Positions 18,326 through 27,569 of a DNA stretch of 64,000 nt are shown one piece after another (position 1 is the stretch's first letter; each line of letters opens with the position of its first letter). The DNA is from Anaerolineae bacterium (GTDB lineage: Bacteria > Chloroflexota > Anaerolineae > Anaerolineales > Villigracilaceae), in NCBI GenBank assembly GCA_018645405.1, contig JABGOQ010000065.1:39995-103994 (forward strand). The letters are read 5' to 3'. The notes under the pieces were generated by a model. That model did no database searches and was not told the DNA's origin. It worked only from the letters and a program-made list of their open reading frames with translations. The translations under genes were made by a program, and so were the position numbers.

Positions 18326-19072
18326 ATGATTACCCAATACCACCGCCCAAAAACCTTAACTGAAGCACTAGCCCTAATCGCCCAACCGAAGACCTACCCC
18401 CTCGGGGGCGGCACTTTGCTCAACCGCTTCAGCAACGAAGAATATGCCGTCGTTGATTTACAATCTTTAGAACTAAACGCCATTGCAAAAAACGGCAATA
18501 CTCTTCAAATCGGTGCAACAGCCACTTTAGAAGAATTGCTACAATCTGAAGATACCCCAGATGCGCTCAAAAAAGCGATTCAACACGAAGCCGCGCTGAA
18601 CACACGCAACCTCGCCACTGTTGCAGGAGCATTAGTCTCATCAGATGGACGCTCACCTTTTTCAACAATGATGATGGCTCTCGATGCCAAAATCTCTTTG
18701 CGAGATAGCAATAACGAAGAAGAAAATATCCAACTCGGTGATTTTCTACCTTTACATGAAGAAGCTGTCGAAAATAAATTAATGCTAGAAATCGCGATCC
18801 CCCTAAATGCCAAAACTGCCTACGAATATGTTGCCCGCACACCAAAAGACAAAGCCATTATCTCTGCTGGGCTAACAGAATGGTCATCAGGACGCACAAG
18901 ACTCGTTCTTGGCGGTTGGGGAAAATCCCCCTCCTTGGCAATGGATGGCAAAGGCACAGATGGTATCGAAGCCGCCGCTAAAAACGCCGCCCAAGACGCT
19001 ACCGATGAATGGGCTTCAGCAGAATATCGCCAAGATGTTGCCGCTACTTTAGCAAAACGCTGTCTTTCTTAG
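18326..19072 (+). CDS. ygfM: FAD-binding subunit of a molybdenum hydroxylase (YgfM-like)
   Basis: A 248-residue CO dehydrogenase medium-chain/FAD-binding type protein, shorter than the usual 280-300. ITQYHRPKTLTEALALI begins the fold; KTYPLGGGTLLNRF near 30 and NTRNLATVAGALVSSDGRSP near 90 are the two FAD-binding loops. Length and loops match E. coli YgfM, the partner of YgfK and XdhD. The three genes are spread over 12 kb here with three unrelated genes between them. ggagg lies 7 nt before ATG. It should carry electrons between the Mo subunit and the YgfK flavins. Confidence 0.87.
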   Translation: MITQYHRPKTLTEALALIAQPKTYPLGGGTLLNRFSNEEYAVVDLQSLELNAIAKNGNTLQIGATATLEELLQSEDTPDALKKAIQHEAALNTRNLATVAGALVSSDGRSPFSTMMMALDAKISLRDSNNEEENIQLGDFLPLHEEAVENKLMLEIAIPLNAKTAYEYVARTPKDKAIISAGLTEWSSGRTRLVLGGWGKSPSLAMDGKGTDGIEAAAKNAAQDATDEWASAEYRQDVAATLAKRCLS

Positions 19073-19133
19073 CCCTATAGTCTAATTAGTCTGGTAGTCA
19101 CTTTATCAGACCACTAGACATCACGGAGTGATT

Positions 19134-22043
19134 ATGACCATTCATGGTTTTGAATTAATCAAAGAACAAGATATTCCCGAAATGAATACCAAGGCGCGCC
19201 ACTTTCGGCATGTCAACAGCGGTGCAGAATTACTCTCTCTTGAAAATGATGACGAGAATAAAGTTTTCTCTGCCAATTTCCGCACCCCACCGAAAACATC
19301 AAATGGTGTCGCACATATTCTCGAACACTCCGTGCTGGCTGGCTCCGAAAAATATCCCGTCAAAGAGCCTTTCGTCGAACTTATCAAAGGCTCGCTCAAA
19401 ACCTTTGTCAACGCCTTCACCTTCCCCGACAAAACCTGCTATCCCTGCGCCAGCCAAAATCTGCAAGATTTCTACAACCTCATCGATGTCTACGTCGATG
19501 CTGTTTTTCACCCCCTCCTTCAAGAGCATATTCTTCGCCAAGAAGGTTGGCATTACGAGCTAGAAGATGCCAAAGAAGCGATGATCTACAAAGGCGTTGT
19601 TTTCAACGAAATGAAAGGCGCCTATTCAGACCCCAATCGCATTTTGGGTAACGCTAGCCAATTCTCGCTTTTCCCCGATCACGTTTACGGATTATCTTCT
19701 GGCGGCGACCCCAAAATTATTCCTGATTTGACGTACGAAGATTTCGTAGCTTTTCACAAGGATTATTATCACCCCTCCAATGCTCGGATTGTTTTTTATG
19801 GGGATGATAATCCAGACGAGCGTCTGCGGCTGATGGATACGTATCTCTCTGGTTTTGAGCTTGCTACCCCGCAATCAGCAATTCCTCTGCAACCAAGCAT
19901 CGATGCCCCGCAAGAAACCACCGTCCCCTACGCCGCTAACGATGCTGATGCAAAAAGCTACCTGACCCTAAACTGGCTCCTCCCCGAGCAAGGCGATGCC
20001 GAATCTGCGCTAGGATTCAAGATTTTGGCACATATTCTTTTGGGAAGCCCCGCTGCTCCGCTCCGCAAAGCCTTGATCGAATCAGGGCTGGGCGAAGATT
20101 TGGCAGGGGTCGGCCTCGAAGATGAAATGCGTCAAATGTATTTCTCAACGGGTCTAAAAGGCATCGATCAAAATGATGCAGATAAAGTCGCAACACTCAT
20201 CGAAGAGACCTTTGAGGGATTGGCAACAAATGGAATCTCCGCCGACACGATTGCCGCATCAATGAATACTGTTGAATTCCGTTTGCGCGAAAATAATACA
20301 GGCGGCTATCCACGAGGAATTGGCGCAATGCTTCACGCATTACAATTCTGGCTCTATGATTATGACCCAATCGCGCCTTTGGCATTTGAAGAACCGCTGA
20401 ATGCGATCAAAGCGCGGCTTGCTGAGGGCGAAGAATACTTTGAGGGACTCATCCAAAGCTATTTTGTGGCAAACAAGCATAAAACACGCGTGCTTCTCGT
20501 CCCCGATACAGAACTGAATCAACGTGATGAAACATCCGAAAAAGAAAAGCTGGCATCCATCCAAAAAGAGATGTCATCTGAAGAAATTGAAGAAATGATT
20601 CGCACGACAAAAGAACTGATTGAAATTCAAAACACACCCGATACGCCTAAAAATTTGGCAACATTGCCCACTTTAGAACTGAAAGATTTGGATAAGGAAA
20701 ATAAAAGAATTCCAATTGCCGAAGAACGGATTAACGATGTGACCGTGCTACACCACGATCTTGCGACAAACGGGATTTTCTATTTAGGCATGGGACTTGA
20801 CCTGCACACGCTCCCCGAAGACCTGCTACCTTATACTGAGTTATTTGGGCGTGCGCTACTCGAAGTGGGCACTGACAGCGAAGATTTCGTGAAGCTCTCT
20901 CAACGGATTGGGCGTGACACAGGCGGGATTTATCCCAGCATTTTCACCTCAACAATTTGGGAAAGTAACGAAAGTGCAGCCTATCTTTTCTTGCATGGAA
21001 AATCAACGGTAGAGCAAGCCGAGAAGCTTTCTGGACTGCTGCATGATGTTTTGCTGACTGCAAAACTTGATAACGCCGAGCGTTTCAAACAAATCGTGCT
21101 AGAAGAAAAAGCTGGTATGGAATCGGGGTTAATTCCTTCGGGACACATGGTTGTGCATGGTCGGCTGGCATCGAAATTCCATGAAGCAGGTTGGCTTGAA
21201 GAAAAAATGGAAGGGATCGATTTTCTCTTCTTTTTGCGCGAATTGGCTGAAAGAATTGAAGAAGATTGGCAAGGCGTACTCGCAGATTTAGAGCTTATTC
21301 GCGAGTTACTCATTAATCAGAGCAATTTACTTTTCAATATCACCTGCAATGCAAAAGCGTGGCGAGAAATTCGTCCGCAAGTGAAAGATTTGATTTCTTC
21401 TATCCCCCAAAATGATATTAGGCACGCAAATTGGTCGCCCGATTTCGGTAAAGAAAACGAAGGTCTCACCATCCCTGCGCAAGTGAATTATGTTGGTAAA
21501 GGGGCAAATCTCTATTATCAGGGCTATGAATTAAGTGGCTCGATTGGTGCGGTAACGCGTTACCTTGGCATGACTTGGCTCTGGGAAAAAGTCCGTGTAC
21601 AAGGTGGTGCCTATGGTGGATTCTCTACCTTCGACATGAAATCAGGCTTATTCAACTATCTTTCTTACCGTGACCCGAACTTACTTGCCACCTTAGAGAA
21701 TTACGATGGAACATCCCAGTTCCTAAAAGATTTAGAGTTAAGCGATGAAGAGTTAACCAAGATCATCATCGGCACAATTGGTGGCCTAGATATCTATAGA
21801 TTGCCCGATGCGAAAGGACGCACGTCTATGTCACGTTATCTAACAGATATCAGTGATGAATTCCTGCAAAAGTATCGAAATGAAGTTCTCGCAACTACCC
21901 AAGATGATTTCAAATCCTTCGCTACATCTTTAGCTAAAGCAAAAGACGTTGGGCATCTGGTTGTGCTTGGCTCTGAAGATGCAATCAAGAAAGCGAATGA
22001 AAAACTTGGTCAAGATAAATTAAAAATTGTTAAGGTGATCTAA
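19134..22043 (+). CDS. PreP-type M16C metallopeptidase (insulinase family)
   Basis: A 969-residue protease with the inverted zinc motif HILEH (61-65) and the downstream zinc ligand region NEMKGAY. LKGSLKTFVNAFTFPDKT-like sequence and the C-terminal repeat of the fold (about 540-960) match presequence protease/Cym1, which degrades short unfolded peptides inside a closed chamber. The frame opens at GTG 19128, but ggag (19125-19128) gives ideal spacing to ATG 19134, which I use. There is no signal peptide, so it is probably cytoplasmic. It lies just after ygfM but has no evident link to it. Confidence 0.93.
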   Translation: MTIHGFELIKEQDIPEMNTKARHFRHVNSGAELLSLENDDENKVFSANFRTPPKTSNGVAHILEHSVLAGSEKYPVKEPFVELIKGSLKTFVNAFTFPDKTCYPCASQNLQDFYNLIDVYVDAVFHPLLQEHILRQEGWHYELEDAKEAMIYKGVVFNEMKGAYSDPNRILGNASQFSLFPDHVYGLSSGGDPKIIPDLTYEDFVAFHKDYYHPSNARIVFYGDDNPDERLRLMDTYLSGFELATPQSAIPLQPSIDAPQETTVPYAANDADAKSYLTLNWLLPEQGDAESALGFKILAHILLGSPAAPLRKALIESGLGEDLAGVGLEDEMRQMYFSTGLKGIDQNDADKVATLIEETFEGLATNGISADTIAASMNTVEFRLRENNTGGYPRGIGAMLHALQFWLYDYDPIAPLAFEEPLNAIKARLAEGEEYFEGLIQSYFVANKHKTRVLLVPDTELNQRDETSEKEKLASIQKEMSSEEIEEMIRTTKELIEIQNTPDTPKNLATLPTLELKDLDKENKRIPIAEERINDVTVLHHDLATNGIFYLGMGLDLHTLPEDLLPYTELFGRALLEVGTDSEDFVKLSQRIGRDTGGIYPSIFTSTIWESNESAAYLFLHGKSTVEQAEKLSGLLHDVLLTAKLDNAERFKQIVLEEKAGMESGLIPSGHMVVHGRLASKFHEAGWLEEKMEGIDFLFFLRELAERIEEDWQGVLADLELIRELLINQSNLLFNITCNAKAWREIRPQVKDLISSIPQNDIRHANWSPDFGKENEGLTIPAQVNYVGKGANLYYQGYELSGSIGAVTRYLGMTWLWEKVRVQGGAYGGFSTFDMKSGLFNYLSYRDPNLLATLENYDGTSQFLKDLELSDEELTKIIIGTIGGLDIYRLPDAKGRTSMSRYLTDISDEFLQKYRNEVLATTQDDFKSFATSLAKAKDVGHLVVLGSEDAIKKANEKLGQDKLKIVKVI

Positions 22044-22045
22044 TT

Positions 22046-22200
22046 GACAGAACACGGATCTACACAGATTTAGCGGATTTTAAAACTGCTTCACCACAGA
22101 GAACACAGAACACACGGAGAAAAACTTAAAAATGAGACAAAAAAATATAAAAGGTTTAAAACTTTGTGCTCTTTGTGTACTCTATGGTAAAAATTATTTT
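22046..22200. repeat. Mosaic of intergenic repeats
   Basis: This gap contains a gaacacggat/agcggattt half-element and an accacagagaacacagaacacac stretch that resembles the aaacacaaagg repeat family. No gene is seen. Confidence 0.5.
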
Positions 22201-22218
22201 AACCGCAAAGATATATAA

Positions 22219-23325
22219 ATGTCTCTCCCTCTCAACACTATCCTCCACGGCGATGCGATTGAAGTTCTCAATTCTCTTCCTGAGAACTCGGTTGATTTGA
22301 TTTTCGCCGACCCGCCCTATAACCTGCAATTGGAGAAGGATTTGTGGCGACCAAATATGACCAAGGTTGACGCGGTGGATGATGAATGGGATCAGTTCAG
22401 CAGTTTTGAGCAATATGATCTTTTTACGAAAAAGTGGTTACGCGCAGCGAAACGCGTTCTGAAAGATACCGGTACAATTTGGGTGATTGGTTCTTATCAT
22501 AATATTTATCGGGTTGGCTCGATTTTGCAAGATTTAGACTATTGGATTTTGAATGATATCCTCTGGATCAAGACCAATCCCATGCCCAATTTTCGAGGCG
22601 TCCGCTTTGCTAACGCCCACGAAACCTTGCTTTGGGCAAAGAAGGATAAAAAGTCAAAATATACCTTCAATCATTTCGCGATGAAGGGCTTGAATAACGA
22701 TAAACAAATGCGCTCCGACTGGGTGATTCCAATTTGCACAGGGAAAGAACGCATCAAAGTCAATGGTAAAAAAGCCCACGCCACGCAAAAGCCAGAAACG
22801 CTGCTATATCGGGTGATTTCATCTTCATCCAAACCCGGGGATGTGGTGCTCGATCCATTTTTCGGGAGCGGGACAACCGGAGCGGTTGCGAAGAAGCTGC
22901 ACCGCAACTGGATTGGGATTGAGCGTGATGAGGGCTATATCAAAGTTGCCCAAGAGCGAATCGATGCCATAGATGCTGGAGAATATCGGGAAGATGTATA
23001 TTTAGCGGGCGTAAAAAAAACGGAACCACGCGTGCCTTTCGGGATGCTGCTCACAAAGGGAAGCCTGCGTCCCGGCGAGCGTCTCTGGTTTGGGGAGCAG
23101 AGCGATATCCACGCTACGATTCTGGCAAATGGGCATATCCAACACGAAGAGATGATTGGCTCCATCCACAAAATTGCTAAAACGCTCAAAAATGCGCCCT
23201 GCAATGGATGGACAAATTGGTATTATGAAGAAAATGGTGAAAGAAAAAAGATTGATGAACTACGAAAAGTAATCCGCCTAGAAATGAAACCGGAAAGCGA
23301 AAAAAGTCAAAAGGAGCAATCATGA
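22219..23325 (+). CDS. ccrM: Solitary CcrM-like DNA adenine methyltransferase
   Basis: A 368-residue beta-class methyltransferase. ADPPYNLQ at residues 30-37 is motif IV; DPFFGSGTTGAVAKKL near 215 is motif I (SAM binding); ATQKPETLLYRVI precedes it. The C terminus (about 265-355), with RVPFGMLL, GSIHKIAKTL and CNGWTNWYYEE, is the RAMA/CcrM DNA-recognition domain. The whole layout matches alphaproteobacterial CcrM, which methylates the adenine of GANTC. No restriction endonuclease gene is adjacent. Its stop overlaps the xdhD start (ATGA). Confidence 0.9.
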   Translation: MSLPLNTILHGDAIEVLNSLPENSVDLIFADPPYNLQLEKDLWRPNMTKVDAVDDEWDQFSSFEQYDLFTKKWLRAAKRVLKDTGTIWVIGSYHNIYRVGSILQDLDYWILNDILWIKTNPMPNFRGVRFANAHETLLWAKKDKKSKYTFNHFAMKGLNNDKQMRSDWVIPICTGKERIKVNGKKAHATQKPETLLYRVISSSSKPGDVVLDPFFGSGTTGAVAKKLHRNWIGIERDEGYIKVAQERIDAIDAGEYREDVYLAGVKKTEPRVPFGMLLTKGSLRPGERLWFGEQSDIHATILANGHIQHEEMIGSIHKIAKTLKNAPCNGWTNWYYEENGERKKIDELRKVIRLEMKPESEKSQKEQS

Positions 23326-26195
23326 ATATCCAATTGAAAGTCAACGGTAAAGACCACCAAATCACCGCCCTACCCGGCGACACCCTGCTCAGCACCCTGC
23401 GTGGGCTGGGCTATCACAGTATCAAATTCGGCGACGAACACGGCTACAGCGGCGCAGATACCATTCTGCTAGACGGCAAGCCCGTTAATGCCGGGATGAT
23501 GCTCGCTGCCCAGGCAGAGGGACATGAGATCGCGACCCTCGAGGCGCTTGGCGAGCATCCTGAACAGGGCTGGAAGAAAACGAGTGGGTTACATCCCCTC
23601 CAGCAAGCCTTCATCGAAACAGGCGCAATTCAATCTGGCTACTGTGCACCAGCACAAATTATGGCTGCCTTCGCCTTACTTGAAAAAACACCCAACCCAA
23701 CTGAGGCCGAAGTTCGGGAAGCACTCTCTGGTGTGCTTGACCGCGAAACGGGCTATGTTAAACCTGTCGAAGCCGTGATGCGTGCGAGCGCAATGATGCG
23801 TGGCGAAAAAATGGATGCGCCCGAAACAACATTATTCCCTTCCGAAAAAGCGCCCGAATATCAGATCGTTGGCAAATCAGAGCCAAAGGTAGATGCCATC
23901 AAACTTGCGCAAGGTAAATCTGCTTTTGTGGCAGATATTGATATGCGCGATATGCTCCACGCAAAGATATTAAAATCGCCTTATGCTCATGCGCTGATCA
24001 AATCCATTGATGCCAGCAAAGCTCGAGCGTTACCCGGTGTTGCAGCAGTGCTAACCCACGAAGATATTCCCCGGGTAAGCTGGTCAACTGCCGGTCAATC
24101 TGACCCAATCCCCGGGCCACTGGACATGTTCTCGTTGGATAAAAAAGTTCGGTACGTGGGCGATCGGGTAGCGATGGTCGCCGCCGAGACGCCCGAGATC
24201 GCCGAGCAAGCCGTGGGCATGATCGAAGTCGAATATGAGGAGCTTCCGATCCTCTTGGATATTGAAGAAGCAATGAAGCCTGGTGCCCCCATCCTTCACG
24301 ATCAGCCTGAATATGTTGATTTTGCCGATTCAGACGCATCTCGGAACTTGGGTGCTGAAATCCGAATTGATATCGGTGATGTGGAGAAAGGTTTCGCCGA
24401 AGCCGACCATGTCTTTGAAGGCGTATATGATGTTTCGAAAGTGCAGCAGGCGCATATTGAGCCGCATGTTGTTGTGACTTATTGGGATGAAGATGATCGT
24501 CTCGTTGTCCGCTCCAGTACACAGGTTCCTTTCCACATGCGCCGTATGCTTGCGCCTGTTTTAGACCTACCCGTAAAACGAATTCGTGTCATCAAACCCC
24601 GTGTTGGCGGCGGATTTGGCGGCAAACAGGAAGTTCAGGTCGAAGATATTGCTGGGCATCTAACCATCGCCACCGGCCGCCCTGTTATGCACGAAAGCAC
24701 TCGCGAAGAAGAATTCACATCCAGCCGCTCACGTCACCCAATGCGCTTATGGATGAAAACCGGCGTACTGAAAGACGGCACGATGACGGCCAACGAAATG
24801 AAAATTCTCTCTGACACCGGTGCATACGGCGGACACGCCCTGACCGTGACCGGCAATACTGGTCATAAATCGCTCGCGCTCTATGTTGGAGACGGTGAAT
24901 ACCGCAAGAACCCCAATATCCGCTTCCACGCAGATATTGTCTACACAAACCGAGCGCCTTCTGGCGCATATCGCGGTTATGGCGTGCCCCAAGGCTATTG
25001 GGCACTCGATCGCCAGCTTGAAAAGATCGCTCGCAAAATGGGCTTTGACCCCATCGAATTTCGTTTGAAAAACGCGCTGCACCCCGGCGAGTATCACCCC
25101 TTCAGCACCGCCTGGAACGAAGGCCGCGAACCCCGTCCTGAGATCATCCACACTGTTGGTTTAGAAAAATGTGTAGAAGAAGGCAAAAAAGCCATCGGCT
25201 GGGATCAGAAATTTGGCAACGAAGAATGGCAGCAAGTCTCGCCCACAAAACGGCGCGGCATTGGTATTACCACCGCGATGCAAGGCACCGCCATCCCCTA
25301 TCTCGATATGGGCGGTGCATCCATCAAAATGAACGACGATGGCTCCTTCAACCTGCTCGTCGGCGCAACCGATCTTGGCACAGGCTCAGACACAGTATTG
25401 GCTCAAATGGCAGCCGAAGTATTGGGTGTGCCGCTGGAAGATGTCATCACCTACTCCTCCGATACCGATTTCACTCCCTTCGATGTGGGCGCGTACGCTT
25501 CTTCCACGACCTATGTTTCTGGTGCAGCATCAGCACACGCAGCTGAAAAAGTAGCAGAGCGGATCAAGATACGAGCCACAAAAATGCTCGATATGCCGGA
25601 AGAGGAATATCCGACCATTAAGCTAGCGAACCGAAACGCCATCGCACCTAATGGACGCAAGATACCGTTAAGTGAAATTGCTCTTGAATCCCTGCATCGG
25701 AATGAACAAGAACAGATCATGGCTGTCGCATCCTATGTTTCCAAAACATCACCACCCCCCTTCGCGGCCCAATTTGCCGAAGTAACGGTAGATACAGAAA
25801 CCGGAGAGATCACGGTAGACAAATTGCTCATGGCTATTGATGGCGGGAAGATCGTTAACCCTATCGCTGCAGCTGGACAAGTCGAAGGCGGGATGGTGCA
25901 AGCCCTCGGCTACGCAGTCTGTGAAGAGATGGTCTACAACGAAAAAGGCGAGATCCGAGAAAAAGACTTCGGCGATTACCACATCTACCGCGCTGACGAG
26001 ATGCCTGAATTGGATGTCATCTTCGTCGAAACCTTCGAAGAAAGTCACCCCTTCGGCGTCAAGGCCGTCGCTGAGATCCCGCTAGACGGGGTCGCCCCTG
26101 CAGTAGGAAACGCCGTCCGCGATGCCGTTGGCGTGGATATTGACACCCTCCCCGTCACGCTAGAGAAAGTTTGGAAGGCAATGAAAGAAAGTTAG
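23322..26195 (+). CDS. xdhD: XdhD-type molybdenum hydroxylase fused to a cysteine-less 2Fe-2S domain
   Basis: A 957-residue protein, the length of E. coli XdhD (YgfN). Residues 1-150 are a two-part [2Fe-2S] domain by shape, but seven of eight ligand positions are not Cys: D38, S43, D46, G58, S105, D140 and E142; only C108 remains. Residues 170-957 are a molybdopterin subunit with GGGFGGKQ, APSGAYRGYGVPQG and AEIPLDGVAPA carrying the catalytic Glu. E. coli XdhD, as I recall it, also lacks these cysteines. It would oxidise or reduce a purine-like or oxyanion substrate. aaaggag precedes the ATG inside ccrM. Confidence 0.92.
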   Translation: MNIQLKVNGKDHQITALPGDTLLSTLRGLGYHSIKFGDEHGYSGADTILLDGKPVNAGMMLAAQAEGHEIATLEALGEHPEQGWKKTSGLHPLQQAFIETGAIQSGYCAPAQIMAAFALLEKTPNPTEAEVREALSGVLDRETGYVKPVEAVMRASAMMRGEKMDAPETTLFPSEKAPEYQIVGKSEPKVDAIKLAQGKSAFVADIDMRDMLHAKILKSPYAHALIKSIDASKARALPGVAAVLTHEDIPRVSWSTAGQSDPIPGPLDMFSLDKKVRYVGDRVAMVAAETPEIAEQAVGMIEVEYEELPILLDIEEAMKPGAPILHDQPEYVDFADSDASRNLGAEIRIDIGDVEKGFAEADHVFEGVYDVSKVQQAHIEPHVVVTYWDEDDRLVVRSSTQVPFHMRRMLAPVLDLPVKRIRVIKPRVGGGFGGKQEVQVEDIAGHLTIATGRPVMHESTREEEFTSSRSRHPMRLWMKTGVLKDGTMTANEMKILSDTGAYGGHALTVTGNTGHKSLALYVGDGEYRKNPNIRFHADIVYTNRAPSGAYRGYGVPQGYWALDRQLEKIARKMGFDPIEFRLKNALHPGEYHPFSTAWNEGREPRPEIIHTVGLEKCVEEGKKAIGWDQKFGNEEWQQVSPTKRRGIGITTAMQGTAIPYLDMGGASIKMNDDGSFNLLVGATDLGTGSDTVLAQMAAEVLGVPLEDVITYSSDTDFTPFDVGAYASSTTYVSGAASAHAAEKVAERIKIRATKMLDMPEEEYPTIKLANRNAIAPNGRKIPLSEIALESLHRNEQEQIMAVASYVSKTSPPPFAAQFAEVTVDTETGEITVDKLLMAIDGGKIVNPIAAAGQVEGGMVQALGYAVCEEMVYNEKGEIREKDFGDYHIYRADEMPELDVIFVETFEESHPFGVKAVAEIPLDGVAPAVGNAVRDAVGVDIDTLPVTLEKVWKAMKES

Positions 26196-26219
26196 AAGAG
26201 TGGAAAGTTAGAAAGTTGA

Positions 26220-26258
26220 AGGTGCATCGTAACGCAAAAATACGTTGCACCTTTTTTT
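26220..26258 (+). terminator. Rho-independent terminator after xdhD
   Basis: aggtgca pairs with tgcacct with an inner cgta/tacg pair, followed by seven T. Confidence 0.85.
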
Positions 26259-26285
26259 GTTGGTCTTCATCGGAAAGAGTATAAT
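26257..26285 (+). promoter_or_regulatory. Sigma-70-like promoter for the lipoprotein gene
   Basis: ttgttg (26257-26262), exactly 17 bp, tataat (26280-26285), directly after the xdhD terminator. ATG is at 26316. Confidence 0.6.
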
Positions 26286-26315
26286 TATCAAAACAAATTC
26301 ATCGAGAAGGGCTTT

Positions 26316-27512
26316 ATGAAAAAATCCATCCGTTTTATTTTCAGTTCATTATTCTTTTTGAGTGCCTGCGGAAGCACGCCAACTGCCGCGCCCGCAAACC
26401 CACCTGTTGACATCGCTGCTACCGCACTGGTTGCCGCAAAAACAAGTATCGCAGAAACGCAAGCCGCTCTCCCCACGAAAACCGAAACGCCAATCCCCAC
26501 GCCAACTGAAATTCCTTTTTTTCTGACAGCGACTGTTTGGGCAAAAGATGCGCGTGTTCCCATCATCAATTATCATCAATTTGCGCCAAATACATCTTTA
26601 AGATCAACTGATCACAAAATCCGAAAGAGAGATTTTCTCGACGGATTGGAAGCGCTCAATCAGGCTGGATTTACCCTCATTCATTTAGAAGATTGGATCA
26701 ATGGCGATCTTTACGTGCCTGAGGGTCGCCGACCATTGGTCTTCACCATGGATGATTTATTTTATAATAATCAAATCCGGATGGATGAAAATGGCGAACC
26801 ACGCAGGGATACTGGTCTTTCTTTTGCATGGAGATTTGGCCAGGAACATCCAGAATTCGGTTTCAAATGGTCATTATTCGCTAATCTCGGCGATAAATGG
26901 TATGCAGATGGTGATGCCGAGGGCAAGTGGAAAGATGAACTCGCTCAAAGTCTCATCTGGTGTCTTGACCATGATGCCCGCGTTTATAATCATACCTATC
27001 AGCATATCCGCATGGATAAGAGCGGCGCAGAGGGCATCCGCTGGGATTTAGAACAAAACGATCTCTTTATGCGCGAGTTGCTTGTTAAGGCTGGGCGCGA
27101 AGATTTGATTGAAGATTTAGGCAATATGCTCGCCATCCCATTTGGTTATTGGCCCGAAGGGAGCGCGTATAGTGCAACCACAAATTACATCACCCCCGAA
27201 GGTAAGTCGATGTTAGCGATTTTTGATATTGACTGGATTATTAACGGTGTCAAATTTATGGCACCGCCCTATTCACCAGAATTCGACCCGATGAAAATTC
27301 CGCGTATTGCGATGCCACCGGAGGCGATCGAATATCTGGTAGCGCATCAAAACGAGTTTCCAACGCCGAGCACCTGTCAGGTGGGGCCACTCGAAGAGGA
27401 TAAAGTTGGAGATCAAGCTTATCTTGAAGGGCAGATTCAAGCCCAAATCACGAGCGGGGCGTGCCCGCAGGGCGTCTACATCCTGGAGAATTTTAATTTT
27501 GATTTGCGGTGA
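26316..27512 (+). CDS. Lipoprotein with a polysaccharide deacetylase-like domain
   Basis: A 398-residue exported lipoprotein: a basic start, hydrophobic core and lipobox LSAC with Cys at about residue 19. A Thr/Pro-rich linker runs to about residue 70. The catalytic-like domain has VPIINYHQF (near 88), VFTMDDLF (near 143, replacing the family TFDDG) and NHTYQH (near 229, an HxxxH metal site). This is the layout of NodB-type carbohydrate deacetylases, with a divergent first motif, so activity is uncertain. It has its own promoter and no coupled neighbour. Confidence 0.75.
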   Translation: MKKSIRFIFSSLFFLSACGSTPTAAPANPPVDIAATALVAAKTSIAETQAALPTKTETPIPTPTEIPFFLTATVWAKDARVPIINYHQFAPNTSLRSTDHKIRKRDFLDGLEALNQAGFTLIHLEDWINGDLYVPEGRRPLVFTMDDLFYNNQIRMDENGEPRRDTGLSFAWRFGQEHPEFGFKWSLFANLGDKWYADGDAEGKWKDELAQSLIWCLDHDARVYNHTYQHIRMDKSGAEGIRWDLEQNDLFMRELLVKAGREDLIEDLGNMLAIPFGYWPEGSAYSATTNYITPEGKSMLAIFDIDWIINGVKFMAPPYSPEFDPMKIPRIAMPPEAIEYLVAHQNEFPTPSTCQVGPLEEDKVGDQAYLEGQIQAQITSGACPQGVYILENFNFDLR

Positions 27513-27569
27513 AAATCCACGAAGTCACACGAAGTTCACTAAGAAAAAAACTGAAGTCTGAGGTCTTAT

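Noticed and set aside
18181..18363. 60-codon frame between the thioesterase gene and ygfM
   Set aside because: It reads through a palindromic repeat and overlaps the start of ygfM in another frame.
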